NCBI RefSeq assembly: GCF_024166365.1
Contig: NC_064823.1
Location: forward strand, 16,548,924 to 16,612,923
DNA: 64,000 nt
DNA from: Elephas maximus indicus
Taxonomy: Eukaryota > Chordata > Mammalia > Proboscidea > Elephantidae
Reading direction: 5' to 3'
Shown here: positions 12,708 to 22,950 of the stretch, in pieces
How the letters are laid out: each line of letters opens with the position of its first letter
How positions within the stretch are numbered: the first letter of the stretch is position 1
Made by a program: the position numbers and the translations under genes
Notes under the pieces: model-generated
The model's database searches: none
What the model saw: only the letters and a program-made list of their open reading frames with translations
What the model was told of the DNA's origin: nothing

Positions 12708-12835
12708 ATCTAAGATATAGCTTTTCCCATCTGGAGCAAAGGAGAGTGAAGGAAATCAAAGACTCAAGATACATCTAAGATACAGTCTTTTCCCATCTGG
12801 AGCAAAGGAGAGTGAAGGAAATCAAAGACTCAAGG
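12708..12835 (+). repeat. Tandem duplication of ~64 bp in L1 3' UTR
   Basis: The unit atctaagatatagcttttcc, then catctggagcaaaggagagt and gaaggaaatcaaagactcaa, occurs twice in a row. The two other L1 3' UTRs in the window (near 8110 and 50560) have it once, so the duplication is specific to this copy. Confidence 0.88.
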
Positions 12836-13765
12836 AAGCCATCACACAAACCACAGCTTCCGCTAGCCTGAGACCAGAACTAGACGGTGCCCAGTTATCA
12901 CTACTTACTGCTCTGACCAGGGACTCAATAGAAGGTCCCAGTTAGAATGGGAAAAAACAAAGACCCAAACTCAAATTCATAAAAAAGACCAGACTTACTG
13001 AACTGATAGAGACTTGAGAAACCCCAGAGACTATCACCCTAAGACACCCTTTTAACCTGGAACTGAAGCCCCTCCCAAAGGTCATCTTTCATACAAATAA
13101 TAGATTGTCCTGTTAAACAATAACACCCATGAGGAACGTGCTCCTTAGAACAATCAACTATAGGAGACCAAACAGGCAACATTTTCCCAAAAGCAAAGAC
13201 GAGAAGGCAAGGAGGGACAGGGAAACTGGAGGGATGGAAACAGGGAAGGCAGAGTGAAAAAGGGGCGAGTGCTGAGGCATTGCGGGAATAACAACCAATG
13301 TCATGGAACAATTTGTGTATGAATTGTTGAATGGGAAAGTAATTTGCTGTGTAAGTTTTCACGTAAAACACAATAAAATTTCCACCAAAAAAAGTTAAAA
13401 CCCTACTTGCATTTAGCTATGTTAAAAAAAATAATAATTCCAGGAATATTGTAATAAGGTCTAGGCTAAGGAGGGAGCACTGTGCGAGTTAATGTAAGTA
13501 ATGAACCTTTCATGTGAAATGATGTAGTGTCACAACTCATTTGCATCCCACTTAAAGTGTAATTAAGTTTCCCTGACAGCGTGGCTTATGGCTGAAAGAA
13601 CAGACCTGGCTGCTAAATTAATCCAGAGTCCCTCAGTTAATAACACTCAAGCAAAGAAAACTTTACACACACTTTCATTTAAAGTTCCCAAGCTTCCATT
13701 TACAGAAGTGTATGACAAGTCAGCCCTACAGAGAAACTTTTATATAAAATTGTTGGCCTCTCTCT

Positions 13766-13927
13766 AAACCAAAAACCTGTTGCCGTCAAGCTGATTCTGA
13801 CTCATAGGGACCCTACTGGACAGAGTAGAACTGCCCCACAGGATTTCCAAAAAGGCTACGTGGATTCAAACTGCCGACCTTTTGGTTAGCAACCAGGTGC
13901 TTTAACCGCTGCGCCACCAGGGCTCCT
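13766..13927 (-). mobile_element. AfroSINE
   Basis: The reverse complement runs from ggagccctggtggcgcagcgg to the gagtcagaatcagcttgacgg RTE-like tail and a gttttt end. It is the short subtype. Confidence 0.9.
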
Positions 13928-14085
13928 TATATATCTGATAAGTGTCTAATATCAAGACCTCTTACAATTCAACAACAAAAAGTTAAGCCAGTTTAAAAAA
14001 ATGGCTAAGAACTTTACGAGTCATTTCCTCAAAGAAGATATGCAAATGGCCAATAAGGTTATTAAAAGATGCCCAATGATACGCC
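13928..14085 (+). repeat. Old L1 ORF2 fragment
   Basis: The order tatctgataagtgtctaata, caattcaacaacaaaaag and aagatatgcaaatggccaat matches the ORF2 3' segment of older L1 families, collinear with 6855-7015 and 11405-11560. Confidence 0.75.
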
Positions 14086-15121
14086 TCTAGCAGACAAAAC
14101 GTTTCTGAATTGTGCAAGTCCCCCACCTGATAATGCGTAATCACTTACTCCAGTCCCCTAAGCCAATATTTTACAGGGTTCTTTTAGGCTAAGTTAGCAA
14201 CTGACAGTTGACCTGCATGCCAGCCCTAACGAAGAAGGTGACATATTTAGAAATGAGATAATATAGTAAAGCATAGCACTAAATAGAAGCTGTAATATTT
14301 ATCTCCATATGTTTGCTTAGCACTGGAACGTTCCTAGGGCAAATTTTTCAGCTGCACGTTTTTCTAGGTCAGATCTTAGCACTACACAATATATCACCGG
14401 CATTTTCACAGAAACATGGTATGATCTTTCCTGATTGTCCAAACGACGATTTCAGGGAATAGAAGGCTTGCCAGGAAGAACGGGTTGATGGGAAAGAAGC
14501 CCCCCAACAATCATTTTCTCTTGCCATTTATTAAAGGAATCATTACGTAGTAAAACTTAGGGAGTAAAAACCCTGTTCAGCTAAATGATTTATTTTCAGC
14601 ATGTTGTTAGAACATTTATAGTGGTAGCGGAAAAAGATTTTACTTCCTCTAGTCCGCCGAGGCCAAAAGGTGGTGGTCCGCGAAGTTACATTTGTTAACG
14701 TCCTTTCTTCTTTTTTTCTTTTTTTGCCTCACGGCAACGCTCCTTCCGTAGCATTGAGTCTTCCTGCTCCCAGTTGTCTCCCACAATGCACTTCAGACTG
14801 AAAGGATTAAAATATTCAAGACAAGGGCTTAAGGAAAAATTGGGGAAACAAATTCATTTTTTTTTTTTTTTATGCATAGCCTGTTTTTATGTATTAACTA
14901 CAAGGGAAATTTAAAAAGAAAAAAACAAACTTGCATGTGCTTTAATTATGAATTAATATAGTATCTACGTTATATTATTTTTAAATATTATTTCAAAATG
15001 ATATTTTATATGATTTTATATTTATATATGTACATTTATATATACATAAATCATTTATATGTAAAAGCACACAGGCCTTGCCACAACATTCACTGAAGAA
15101 TAAGAAACCATTTTTTCTATG
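14086..15121. other. Mostly unique sequence with a small CpG cluster
   Basis: No repeat or exon is recognised in most of this stretch. At 14626-14760 about nine CpG dinucleotides occur in about 130 bases (gtagcgg, gtccgccgagg, gtccgcgaag, cacggcaacgctccttccgt), unlike the CpG-poor surroundings. A tcccacaatgca motif lies at about 14781. Confidence 0.45.
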
Positions 15122-15131
15122 CTAACTAATA

Positions 15132-15338
15132 ATTGTGTTGTTGTTAGTTGCCATCAAGTCAGTTTCAATTCATAGTGACTCCATGTGTGCAGAGTAGAAC
15201 TGTTCCACAGGGTTTTCAAGCTGTGATCTTTTGGAAGAAGACAGCTAGGCTTGTCTTCCAAGGCATCTCTGGGTGGGTTTGAACTGACAATATTCTGGCT
15301 GATAGTCAAGCACTTAACTGTTTGCTCTACCCAGGCTC
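15132..15338 (-). mobile_element. AfroSINE, long subtype
   Basis: The reverse complement begins at a tRNA-like head (gagcctgggtagagcaaac), contains the extra middle segment (agacaagcctagctgtct) and ends with RTE-like ggcaactaacaacaac. A perfect 10-bp duplication ctaactaata flanks it (15122-15131, 15339-15348). Confidence 0.9.
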
Positions 15339-15352
15339 CTAACTAATATATA

Positions 15353-15560
15353 CATGGTTTGTTGTTGTGTGCGGTTGAGTCAATTCCAACTCATGGTGAC
15401 CCTATAGTACAGCATAGAACTACCCTATAGGGTTTCTCAGGCTGAAATCTTTACGGAAGCAGATTGCTGGTCTTTTCTTCCACTGAGTAGCTGGTAGATT
15501 CAGACCACTGACCTTTCAGTTAGCAGCCAAGCACTTAACCATTGTGCCACCAGGGCTCCT
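15353..15560 (-). mobile_element. AfroSINE, long subtype, tandem neighbour
   Basis: This second antisense copy lies 15 bases after the previous one: gttgttgtgtgcggttgagt at its tail, cagattgctggtcttttctt in the middle, and gtgccaccagggctcc at its head. It has the caac-type RTE tail. Confidence 0.9.
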
Positions 15561-15660
15561 TTATATATATAATATATATATATACCTACATATTACATAT
15601 ATATGTGTAATAAAAAAGTATATACATATTACACATGTATATAAAACACATATAATTTTA
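15561..15660. repeat. TA-rich simple sequence
   Basis: Alternating ta runs (ttatatatataatatatata) continue the head end of the preceding SINE. A short open frame here is a product of the low-complexity sequence. Confidence 0.75.
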
Positions 15661-16575
15661 GTTTTAATCACTCCTGAAAAAGTTTATATGAAATTATTAA
15701 ATTCACATTTTAAGACATGTCAAGATAGTCCAAATGTAATGCTCACAATTTTATAACAAAGGTATCCTTTCATGTCCAATCTGATGATGGTTTCTGTGAG
15801 CCCCTGATTACTACAAAACACACTGACTGAATTCAAACAGTAGTGCTGTATACTAATTAAGTACTTTAACTCACACAAGCTATTGTAAGATGAGCTTTAC
15901 CTGTGGATTATCAAAGTATATAAGCATTCACTACCAGCAGCAATGTTACTACTACTACTCATAGGATCAAATAGGAATCCTACAATTCTGTACCAAGTAC
16001 CTTGGTGACCCTGAGTACCAAAAAAGCTCTAACAATGGAACAGCCTGAATGAAGCTGATTCAGATTGATGTCATTTAAATATTAATTTCCAATTGACCTG
16101 GAACTGATTCAAATGACAGAATTGTTAAAGTATAAGACTATAAAAAGTAGTTCAAATTGTAAATAGTCCAACTGTACTATACCTAATGACTGGAAAAAAA
16201 CTGTATATGTATATATGATCTATACTCATATATTTATAACATATATGTAATTTTAAAACATTTTTAAGCACTGTAGAAAACAGTGAATATATAAAGTATC
16301 CTCCCCAAAATAATGTAGTATCTGAAACGAATTGGTGCCAAAAAAACTCAAATATTCATAAAATGTAATATCTAGAGGATATTTGCAGAAGGTATAGTAT
16401 GTTGCATTTAAACTTTTGACTAGGATTATGAATGGTTGTGAAAGTAATATAAGTACACAAAAAAGGTTATTTGGTAGATTTAATGCTACATTTTATGAAG
16501 TTTAAATAGTCTACAACAGTCCTTTGGCATTTTCAGTTCATATTGGTCTATAGTATAACCAATGTATATATATAT

Positions 16576-16735
16576 AACCAAAACCCACTGCCATCGAGTC
16601 TATTCTGACTCATAGTGACCCTATAAGACAGAGTAGAACTGCCCCATAGAGTTTCCAAGGAGTGCCTCGTGGATTCGAACTGCTGACCTCTTGGTTAGCA
16701 GCTGTAGCATTTAACCACTAAGCCACCAGGGTTTC
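16576..16735 (-). mobile_element. AfroSINE, short subtype
   Basis: It reads aaacccactgccatcgagtc at the tail and ttaaccactaagccaccagg at the head. The B-box region gttcgaatccacg is clear on the reverse strand. An (ag)n run follows at once. Confidence 0.92.
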
Positions 16736-16737
16736 CA

Positions 16738-16760
16738 TAGAGAGAGAGAGAGAGAGAGAA
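16738..16760 (+). repeat. (AG)n microsatellite
   Basis: About eleven ag units directly abut the SINE head. Confidence 0.9.
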
Positions 16761-16951
16761 CAAATTTAGCCAAAATCTCATTTATTTGTGAATACAGTCA
16801 CTTATTCCTATTACCAGAAAAGCATTAAGATCTTTTTTGGATATTAAACAACAAGAAGTTTCCAAACTTTCTTGGTTAAGGCACTTATCTTCCTCTCACA
16901 ATCTAGTGTAGCTAAACACTGAAAGTATGTTATCAAATTATTGTTGCATAC

Positions 16952-17155
16952 TCAAAAATCAGGCCCTTGTCCAACCTCAATCTCTTCAAATGGTATTGGA
17001 TAAAGGGCTTCATAAACTCTTTCAGTCCCAAATCCATGAATTACATATGAATTTATCTTGTCAACATCAGGTGGAAAATACTCCCAAGGAATAAGCGCAG
17101 TCCCAATCCACTGGTTCCCATTAATGTTGGGTTCAAATTCTAAGTCCAGCTCTTG
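16952..17155 (-). CDS. Isolated exon of a UPF0462 (C4orf33-like) protein
   Basis: On the minus strand an uninterrupted 67-codon frame ends in TGA at 16952-16954. It reads QELDLEFEPN at the start, WIGTALIPWEYFPPDVDK and INSYVIHGFGTERVYEALYP in the middle, and GQGPDF before the stop. Spacing and key residues (PW.YFPP, N...IHG, R.YEALYP.P, GQ.PDF) match the C-terminal half of the UPF0462/C4orf33 family. The match is partial rather than identical to C4orf33 as I recall it, so this could be a paralogue. The function of the family is unknown to me. A splice acceptor fits just upstream (cttcctaactacaaaag, AG at 17156-17157), while the frame beyond it stops. C4orf33 continues past PDF, so the TGA is early: either a shorter paralogue or a decaying exon. 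I found no partner exons in the window. Confidence 0.68.
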   Translation of the reverse strand, partial: QELDLEFEPNINGNQWIGTALIPWEYFPPDVDKINSYVIHGFGTERVYEALYPIPFEEIEVGQGPDF

Positions 17156-17157
17156 CT

Positions 17158-18799
17158 TTTGTAGTTAGGAAGAAATCATCAAAATGACATCATTTCAAAA
17201 CTGGCAGATTTAATGCATACGACAAATAGAACCAAGGTTGAAATTAAACAGAAATTATATCGTTGCTTTACAAGGCAAGCTAGCCGGTTATAGCCCCTAA
17301 GTTGAAGATCCATTAGCAATGCCATTGAGAAATCATCCCAGTCATGGCTATATTGTTTATAAAAAGTTAAAAGTATTTATGCTCCAGCATAAAATATATA
17401 AAGTGTCAGATTAAACTTGTACAAATGGTTCATTTTTAAGGGGGTCATAATGACATTGTTGACCTGGGCACTGGTTCTTCATACGTGGAGCTCTAAAGGA
17501 AAGCAATTGGACTGCTTTGTTTGTTCATCAGCCCTAACTTTCTTGTAGTTGTTAATATCCATACTGATCTCTAGCAGGCAAACCCACATTCTGGAGACCT
17601 GCCAGGTCAACACCTTAGCCCAAGGAACCTAACCTCTGATTCATGGATACAATATCTAATAGACCTTATATGCTCATAGCTACTTGAGTTATTTTATTCT
17701 TTCATATGCTTTCAGGCACTAATCACATTTATTACATTGGTCTTATTCACTTATTCCTCAAAAATTATTTTGTTATTCTATCAGTTTTGTGTATTTTTAG
17801 TAAATATTCTTTTGCTGATATCAATTTTTACATTTTTGAAGCTGTTCATCTTTTTCTTTATACCTATTAATATCATCTTTTAACAGAGATAAGGCATAAA
17901 AAGAGGAGCGTTTGGAAACCAACCATATCCTAAACAGAAAATACTGGATTCCTTCTTTATTCGGATTATCTGGTGCCCAAAGCAGATCCCATCAACCCTA
18001 ATGAAGAATCTAATCTTAAATGAAGCCAGACAGAATCACTGACAACCACATTCTAAAAATTACTCATTTGGGAAATGGAGGTGATTGAGGGCCAAATTAC
18101 CTGATCTTCTCATCCAATTCCACTCCCTCAGAAATCAAGACGACTTAATTAAAAAAAAAAAAACTTTCAGCGGACTGCTGCAACAATGGTGTCCACAGGA
18201 CAATTTAGAACTTCTATGAAGAGATCTGTAAAGTAAAATCTATAGTCTCTCGAAAACACAATCTGCTGATCGCAGTCATTTCTCCCCAAAAGGCAATTCT
18301 GCATCTGAAGAAGAAAAATTCTGCATCTGAAGAAGAAAAATATGAGGAATTTTCTCCAGGGAAGCTCTGGAACTCACTCCAGTGTAACTCCATAGATCTG
18401 CCAGTGGTTTGAGTCTCCTTTTAAATTTTTTTTAAAAGCAGAGAATTTTTAAAATAGAAGATCTGTCATCCAATAATGGGAATCTCATCTATTGTCCTGC
18501 TGCAAGAGAAAACTTGAATAAATTACTTGACCTCATTTCAAAGCAGGACTTCAGAAAGAGTTCTCCATTATAGCTAGAATTTCTCAATTTATTTTAAGGT
18601 GCTAAGAATATCATGAGAACCAAGGATCAGTTGTTCGGCATGTCATTTTCCCAAAAAGAGTTTTCATAAAAGGATATTTTTCATAAAGATCAGAGCCTAT
18701 AAGGTACTACAAGTATTAGGGTCTAAACAGAACGTTGTTGCTCCTCTTCTCATTCCTCTTGCTTCTGAATCAAGGGATTTATATTAATTCCTGACTTTA
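17158..18799. other. No gene recognised; short tandem duplication
   Basis: A+T-rich unique sequence. At 18296-18340 the 21-base unit ttctgcatctgaagaagaaa(a) occurs twice in tandem. I looked for upstream exons of the UPF0462-like gene on the minus strand by eye and did not find any. Confidence 0.45.
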
Positions 18800-18905
18800 A
18801 CATGCTCTGAGTTGCATGCAGCAAGTGTTTACTGAGTACCTGCCATGTGTCTGGGCATATGAAATCAACAAAACAAAGTCCTCTCCCTCATGGAGCTTAT
18901 AGTCT
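18800..18905 (-). repeat. L2-like LINE 3' fragment
   Basis: The order agtgtttactgagtacctgc, catgtgtctgggcat and ccctcatggagcttatagtc is the antisense of the L2 3' end. Confidence 0.6.
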
Positions 18906-19077
18906 AGCTATATTCATAGAAATGACTCTCGAATCAGCAGACACATAAGGCAAGTGTTTTAAATTCTTTTACCAAGAAAGTAAAATGATGCCACAAGAGC
19001 AACACCCAATAACTGTTGAGAAAAAAAAATTTTTTTTTTTTTTAATTATCAAAACATTTTAAAAGGTGAATACATTT

Positions 19078-19215
19078 CATTAGAGTGAAAGCTCTTAGAG
19101 AATAGAGACCACGTACTATTTGAACTTTTATCCTCTACCCCTAACAGTGCCTGGTCCATAAAAGGTGCTCAAAAAATGTTTGATACGTGAATGAACTGAA
19201 GGATGAATGAATGTG
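19078..19215 (+). repeat. L2 LINE 3' end
   Basis: The segment gaaagctcttagagaataga, cagtgcctggtccataaaag and gtgctcaaaaaatgtttgat, then gaatgaa repeats, follows the L2 3' terminus. Confidence 0.75.
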
Positions 19216-19324
19216 GTGTTACCATTACAGAACATTTTGATCAAAGATTCTGCAGAAGAATCCTGCTCAAAAGGGGAAAATGCAGAACAGAATTTCAAAT
19301 TCTCATGGAATTCAGATTTATTGA

Positions 19325-19715
19325 AGCCATGGAGGCTGGATGATTCCCTGAAACTATTGCCCTGAGATAATCTTTAAACCTTACATCTTAAACCAAAAAT
19401 AACCCCTGGAGTCTTCTTAAAATCAACAATAGTTTAACCAGTGAGGAATTCTGCCTTAAGCATGGTGCTCGTTTAAGATCTATCTGTATAGATCGTATCA
19501 TATAAATCAAATTGACAACAACAACTCAAAAGATTAGCTAGGAAGCTTAGGGGGCAGTGAGTTTACGTTATTGGGGGAAGGACAATTCAGAAAAGGAGGG
19601 TGAGAATGTTGCACAACTTGAAGAACATAACGTCATTGAATTGTATATGTAAAAATTGTTAAATTGGTGTGTACTCTGCTGCATATCGTTCTCAAAAACA
19701 GTAACAAAAAAATTT
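19325..19715 (+). repeat. Old L1 3' UTR fragment
   Basis: It carries ccctgagataatctttaaac, aacaacaactcaaaagatta, gggacaattcagaaaagg-like sequence, cacaacttgaagaacata and an A/T-rich end. The order parallels the 3' UTRs near 8375-8700 and 13020-13370, with clear divergence, so it is probably another L1 subfamily. Confidence 0.6.
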
Positions 19716-22046
19716 TTTTTAAAGAATAAATGAATTTATTTCTGGCTAATAAATACATTTCAGTAACTAATTTTGTTTTCATTCATCAAAGCCACACTTA
19801 ACTGGTAACATGCCACTTTCAATAGCAATTTGCTTGCTACTCAAATGCACACACTTTTTCACAAAGTAGGACAAAAATATTCTCAGATTTTCTGCGTTGA
19901 TTATGCTAGATAATACAGTACTGGTGCCAAACCATTTTAAGATTTCACCAAAACACTTTAACTCTGGCACTTAAATAGACAGCGACGTTCTATCTGTCAC
20001 TTTGTTTCTGTTACCTCCACTGCTGTTCATGGGATTTTAATGCAGTTGGATTCACCTAACAAACGATATACCCATAGCCCTCAATTTTCTTTATTTTCCC
20101 CATTTGACAAAGGAGAAAGTCAAATGGTAAAGTTAACAGAGCTATAAAAAATGTAGTACCAAATTTATTTTAATGACAGTGTGGGTGTCATTGATTTATA
20201 ACAGCTGCTCTCTGAATAAATAGATTCAGGGCCTAATAACTGTGCAGAAAAAGTCCAATGTCTATTTCTGGGGCCTGAGAACCTGTTGGCAGACCACTGC
20301 CCAGTTAGGATTACTGGTCTCAGCTGCAATTTCCCTAAAATTCAAAAAATCGCCAGCTGCTTTTGTGCACAGAGGCTTCTAGATCGATTTCTTGCTGGAA
20401 TGGATTCCTCACAAACAAGGATAATCCTTTATTTGAGGGTTAGTCACTTGAATTCCTCTCTGTATTCTTCACTGTCAGGCTTTGCCATTTTTATTTATTC
20501 TTGGTAGAATGCACTTACTATTTTAGTTATGGCACTTCTCACTCTAAGCCCCACTTTTCGGGGCCTTAGAGAAAGAGAAGTCTTTAACTAGAAATTTCTC
20601 ATGCTTGTTGACAGTCTGGAAATGATTTATTTCAGAGGAAAATAGAGGTGAAAGAGTAGAAAGAAAGGTCATTTATTCTACCGTCTTTGAGAACTTGATT
20701 ATCAGTTAATCACAGGTTTATTGTTCAATGAAATGCGATGGCTTGCAACACTTAATTTTACTGCTTTTATCTTTGTCAAAGAAGTAACACTAAGGTATTT
20801 TAAAGTTTCATGAATAGATTAAACCCAGTAGGCTAAAAAATCCCTGTGGCCAAAATAATTTTAATTTATTCTCTCCCATATGAATATGGTTAAATAGGTT
20901 ACTGTAACAGTAGGTAATGTAAAACATGCATTAACCTATTATATATTTATAAATATATTTATTCATAAAGGACCCTATGTATAAACAAATATTTATTTTT
21001 CTGTGAGTGTCCTTTCAGATGTTTTCAACAAATAACTTCTTCCATACATGGACAAATCTATAATAACAAAAATCTTACTCTCAAAAGCCTCGACTTAATA
21101 TCCCGACATTTTAATTTATTGCTTTCCAAAGCTCTCTCTCCATAAGAATTATTGCATATATACTTAGGACTAAATTATATAAGAGTTACTGAAACAATTA
21201 TTCAACAGTATTTCAAAGTGCATCAAATTCATTCTGGGGCTCTCTGATTTTGCTATGTAGAAATAAAATATTTAGGCTAATTTCTTTAGAGAATAGCAAG
21301 ATTCAAGGCAATCTGTTGCTCTTGTCTCTTCTTTTTCCAATAAAAGAAATTCTTCAAAGTAAGTTATTTCCAATTACTTACAAGCTATCCATGGAGGGGA
21401 AGAGAAAGAATAGTGGATGTGTTTAAAAGACTATTCTGACTTCCCAAGTCTGAAGTCTTCAATATAGACTATTAAATAGTAGACATATTATACAGAGAAT
21501 GGAACTAGATATAGCTATTAAAAATTTAAAGGAAACTAGTTATTATCTTCTTAATTATATGCAAGAGCAAGCTGTTCATGAAGGTTAAGCCCTCTATACT
21601 CATTTCTGATTTTTTAGGGAACCTTGAAGATTATACCATGAAAAAAACTCACTGAAATATTTAATGCACATAGAAAGAATGATTTCTCGAAAGCAACTTT
21701 ATATACCAGCAAGAGATGTAGGGGAAAAGCTACCTTAAAAATATAAAGCCACATATTATGTTTATTATATTCTTATTATCTGAATCCCAAAACTTCACTT
21801 TAGCTCACAAGAAAAATTAAATTACATAACCTCCTAAGATGTACATAGTTCTATTTTGTTTTGTTTTTTCACCATACCTGAATTAATTACTTTTTTCTCA
21901 TGACAAAATGAGAAATGTATGCCAAATGATTAGTCAATGTGTGTTTTTAATGTATTATTGAAATAAAATATTTAGGGGCCAAAAAAAAAAAAAAAAAACA
22001 TACACTTTTTCCCCTAATAAAATTTTTGACTGAGGGTAGGACTGAG
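19716..22046. other. No feature recognised
   Basis: More than 2 kb of A+T-rich sequence without recognisable repeats, exons or RNA genes. Short open frames (for example 20286-20507 plus) have no family features. Confidence 0.5.
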
Positions 22047-22247
22047 AAAAATCAAACCCAGTGCTGTCAAGTTGATTCCAACTCATAGCAACCCTGTAAG
22101 ATAGAGTAGAACTGCCCCCATAAGGTTTCCAAGGCTGTAAATCTTTATGGAAGAAGACTGCCACATTTTTCTCCAGCAGAGCGGCTGGTGGGTTCAAAGC
22201 ACTGACCTTCGGTTAGCAGCCGAGTACTAAGCACTGTGCCACTGGGA
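22047..22247 (-). mobile_element. AfroSINE, long subtype
   Basis: It reads atcaaacccagtgctgtcaa at the tail, the middle section aatctttatggaagaagact, and gcagccgagtactaagcact near the head. Confidence 0.88.
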
Positions 22248-22256
22248 CAAAGAGTA

Positions 22257-22464
22257 CCAAAAACCAAACCACTTGCCATCAAATCAATTCTGACTCATGG
22301 TGACTTCAGGTGCTTTAGAATAGAACTGCACTCCACAGAATTTTAAAAGGCTGTAATCTTTCCAAAGTAGACAACAGCCTTTCTTCCAATATAGTTCCAG
22401 GTGAATTCAGGCCACCAATCTTTTGGTTAGTAGCTGAGTGCTTAACTGTTTGTGCCACCCAGGA
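22257..22464 (-). mobile_element. AfroSINE, long subtype, diverged
   Basis: A second antisense copy begins nine bases later. An 8-bp duplication, aaagagta, flanks it (22249-22256 and 22465-22472). Confidence 0.88.
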
Positions 22465-22540
22465 AAAGAGTAAACCATTACTGTATTTAAATTCTCCTTC
22501 TTTCTCTTAGGGCAGAATCAATAAGAGGTAAGCTGGATAC

Positions 22541-22939
22541 CCTTCACCCATCTGTCAGTTTGTCGAACCATGACGGCTAGCATGTTGCTATGATGCTGAA
22601 AGCTATGCCATCAGTATTTCAAATACCAGCAGAGTCACCCATGGTGAACAGGTTTCAGCAGAGCTTCCAAACCAGCACAGACTAGGAAGTAAGGCCTGGC
22701 ACTCTACTTCTAAAAATTAGCCAATGAAAACCTTACAGATTACAACAGAATATTGTCTGTTATAGGGCTGGAAGATGAGGCCCCTAGGTTGGAAAACACT
22801 CAAAATACACAGTGACCACAACAACAGACTCAAGTGTACCAATGATCGCGAAGATGGCACAGGACTGGACAGTTTTCTCCCATTGTACATGGGATCACCA
22901 TGAATCAGAGCCAACTCGACAGCACCTAACAACAACAAC
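22541..22939 (+). mobile_element. Internally deleted RTE element
   Basis: The first ~300 bases match the RTE 5' end (cacccatctgtcagtttgtc, gctagcatgttgctatgatg, ggtttcagcagagcttcc). The rest jumps directly to the RTE 3' end (gactggacagttttctccca, cagcacctaacaacaacaac). All coding sequence is missing. An 11-bp duplication aagctggatac/aagctggacac flanks it (22530-22540, 22940-22950). It would have depended on a complete RTE for movement. Confidence 0.9.
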
Positions 22940-22950
22940 AAGCTGGACAC

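Larger units (their letters stand above)
11033..13389 (+). mobile_element. 5'-truncated L1 with target-site duplication
   Basis: The insert begins inside ORF2 (ttgtacaatgacagacacatag, matching the first L1 near 6036), runs through the ORF2 3' end and 3' UTR, and ends in A-rich tail. A perfect 13-bp duplication, aaaagttaaaacc, flanks it (11020-11032 and 13390-13402), a textbook target-primed insertion. About 30 bases of ORF2 are deleted near 11080 compared with the first copy. Confidence 0.93.
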
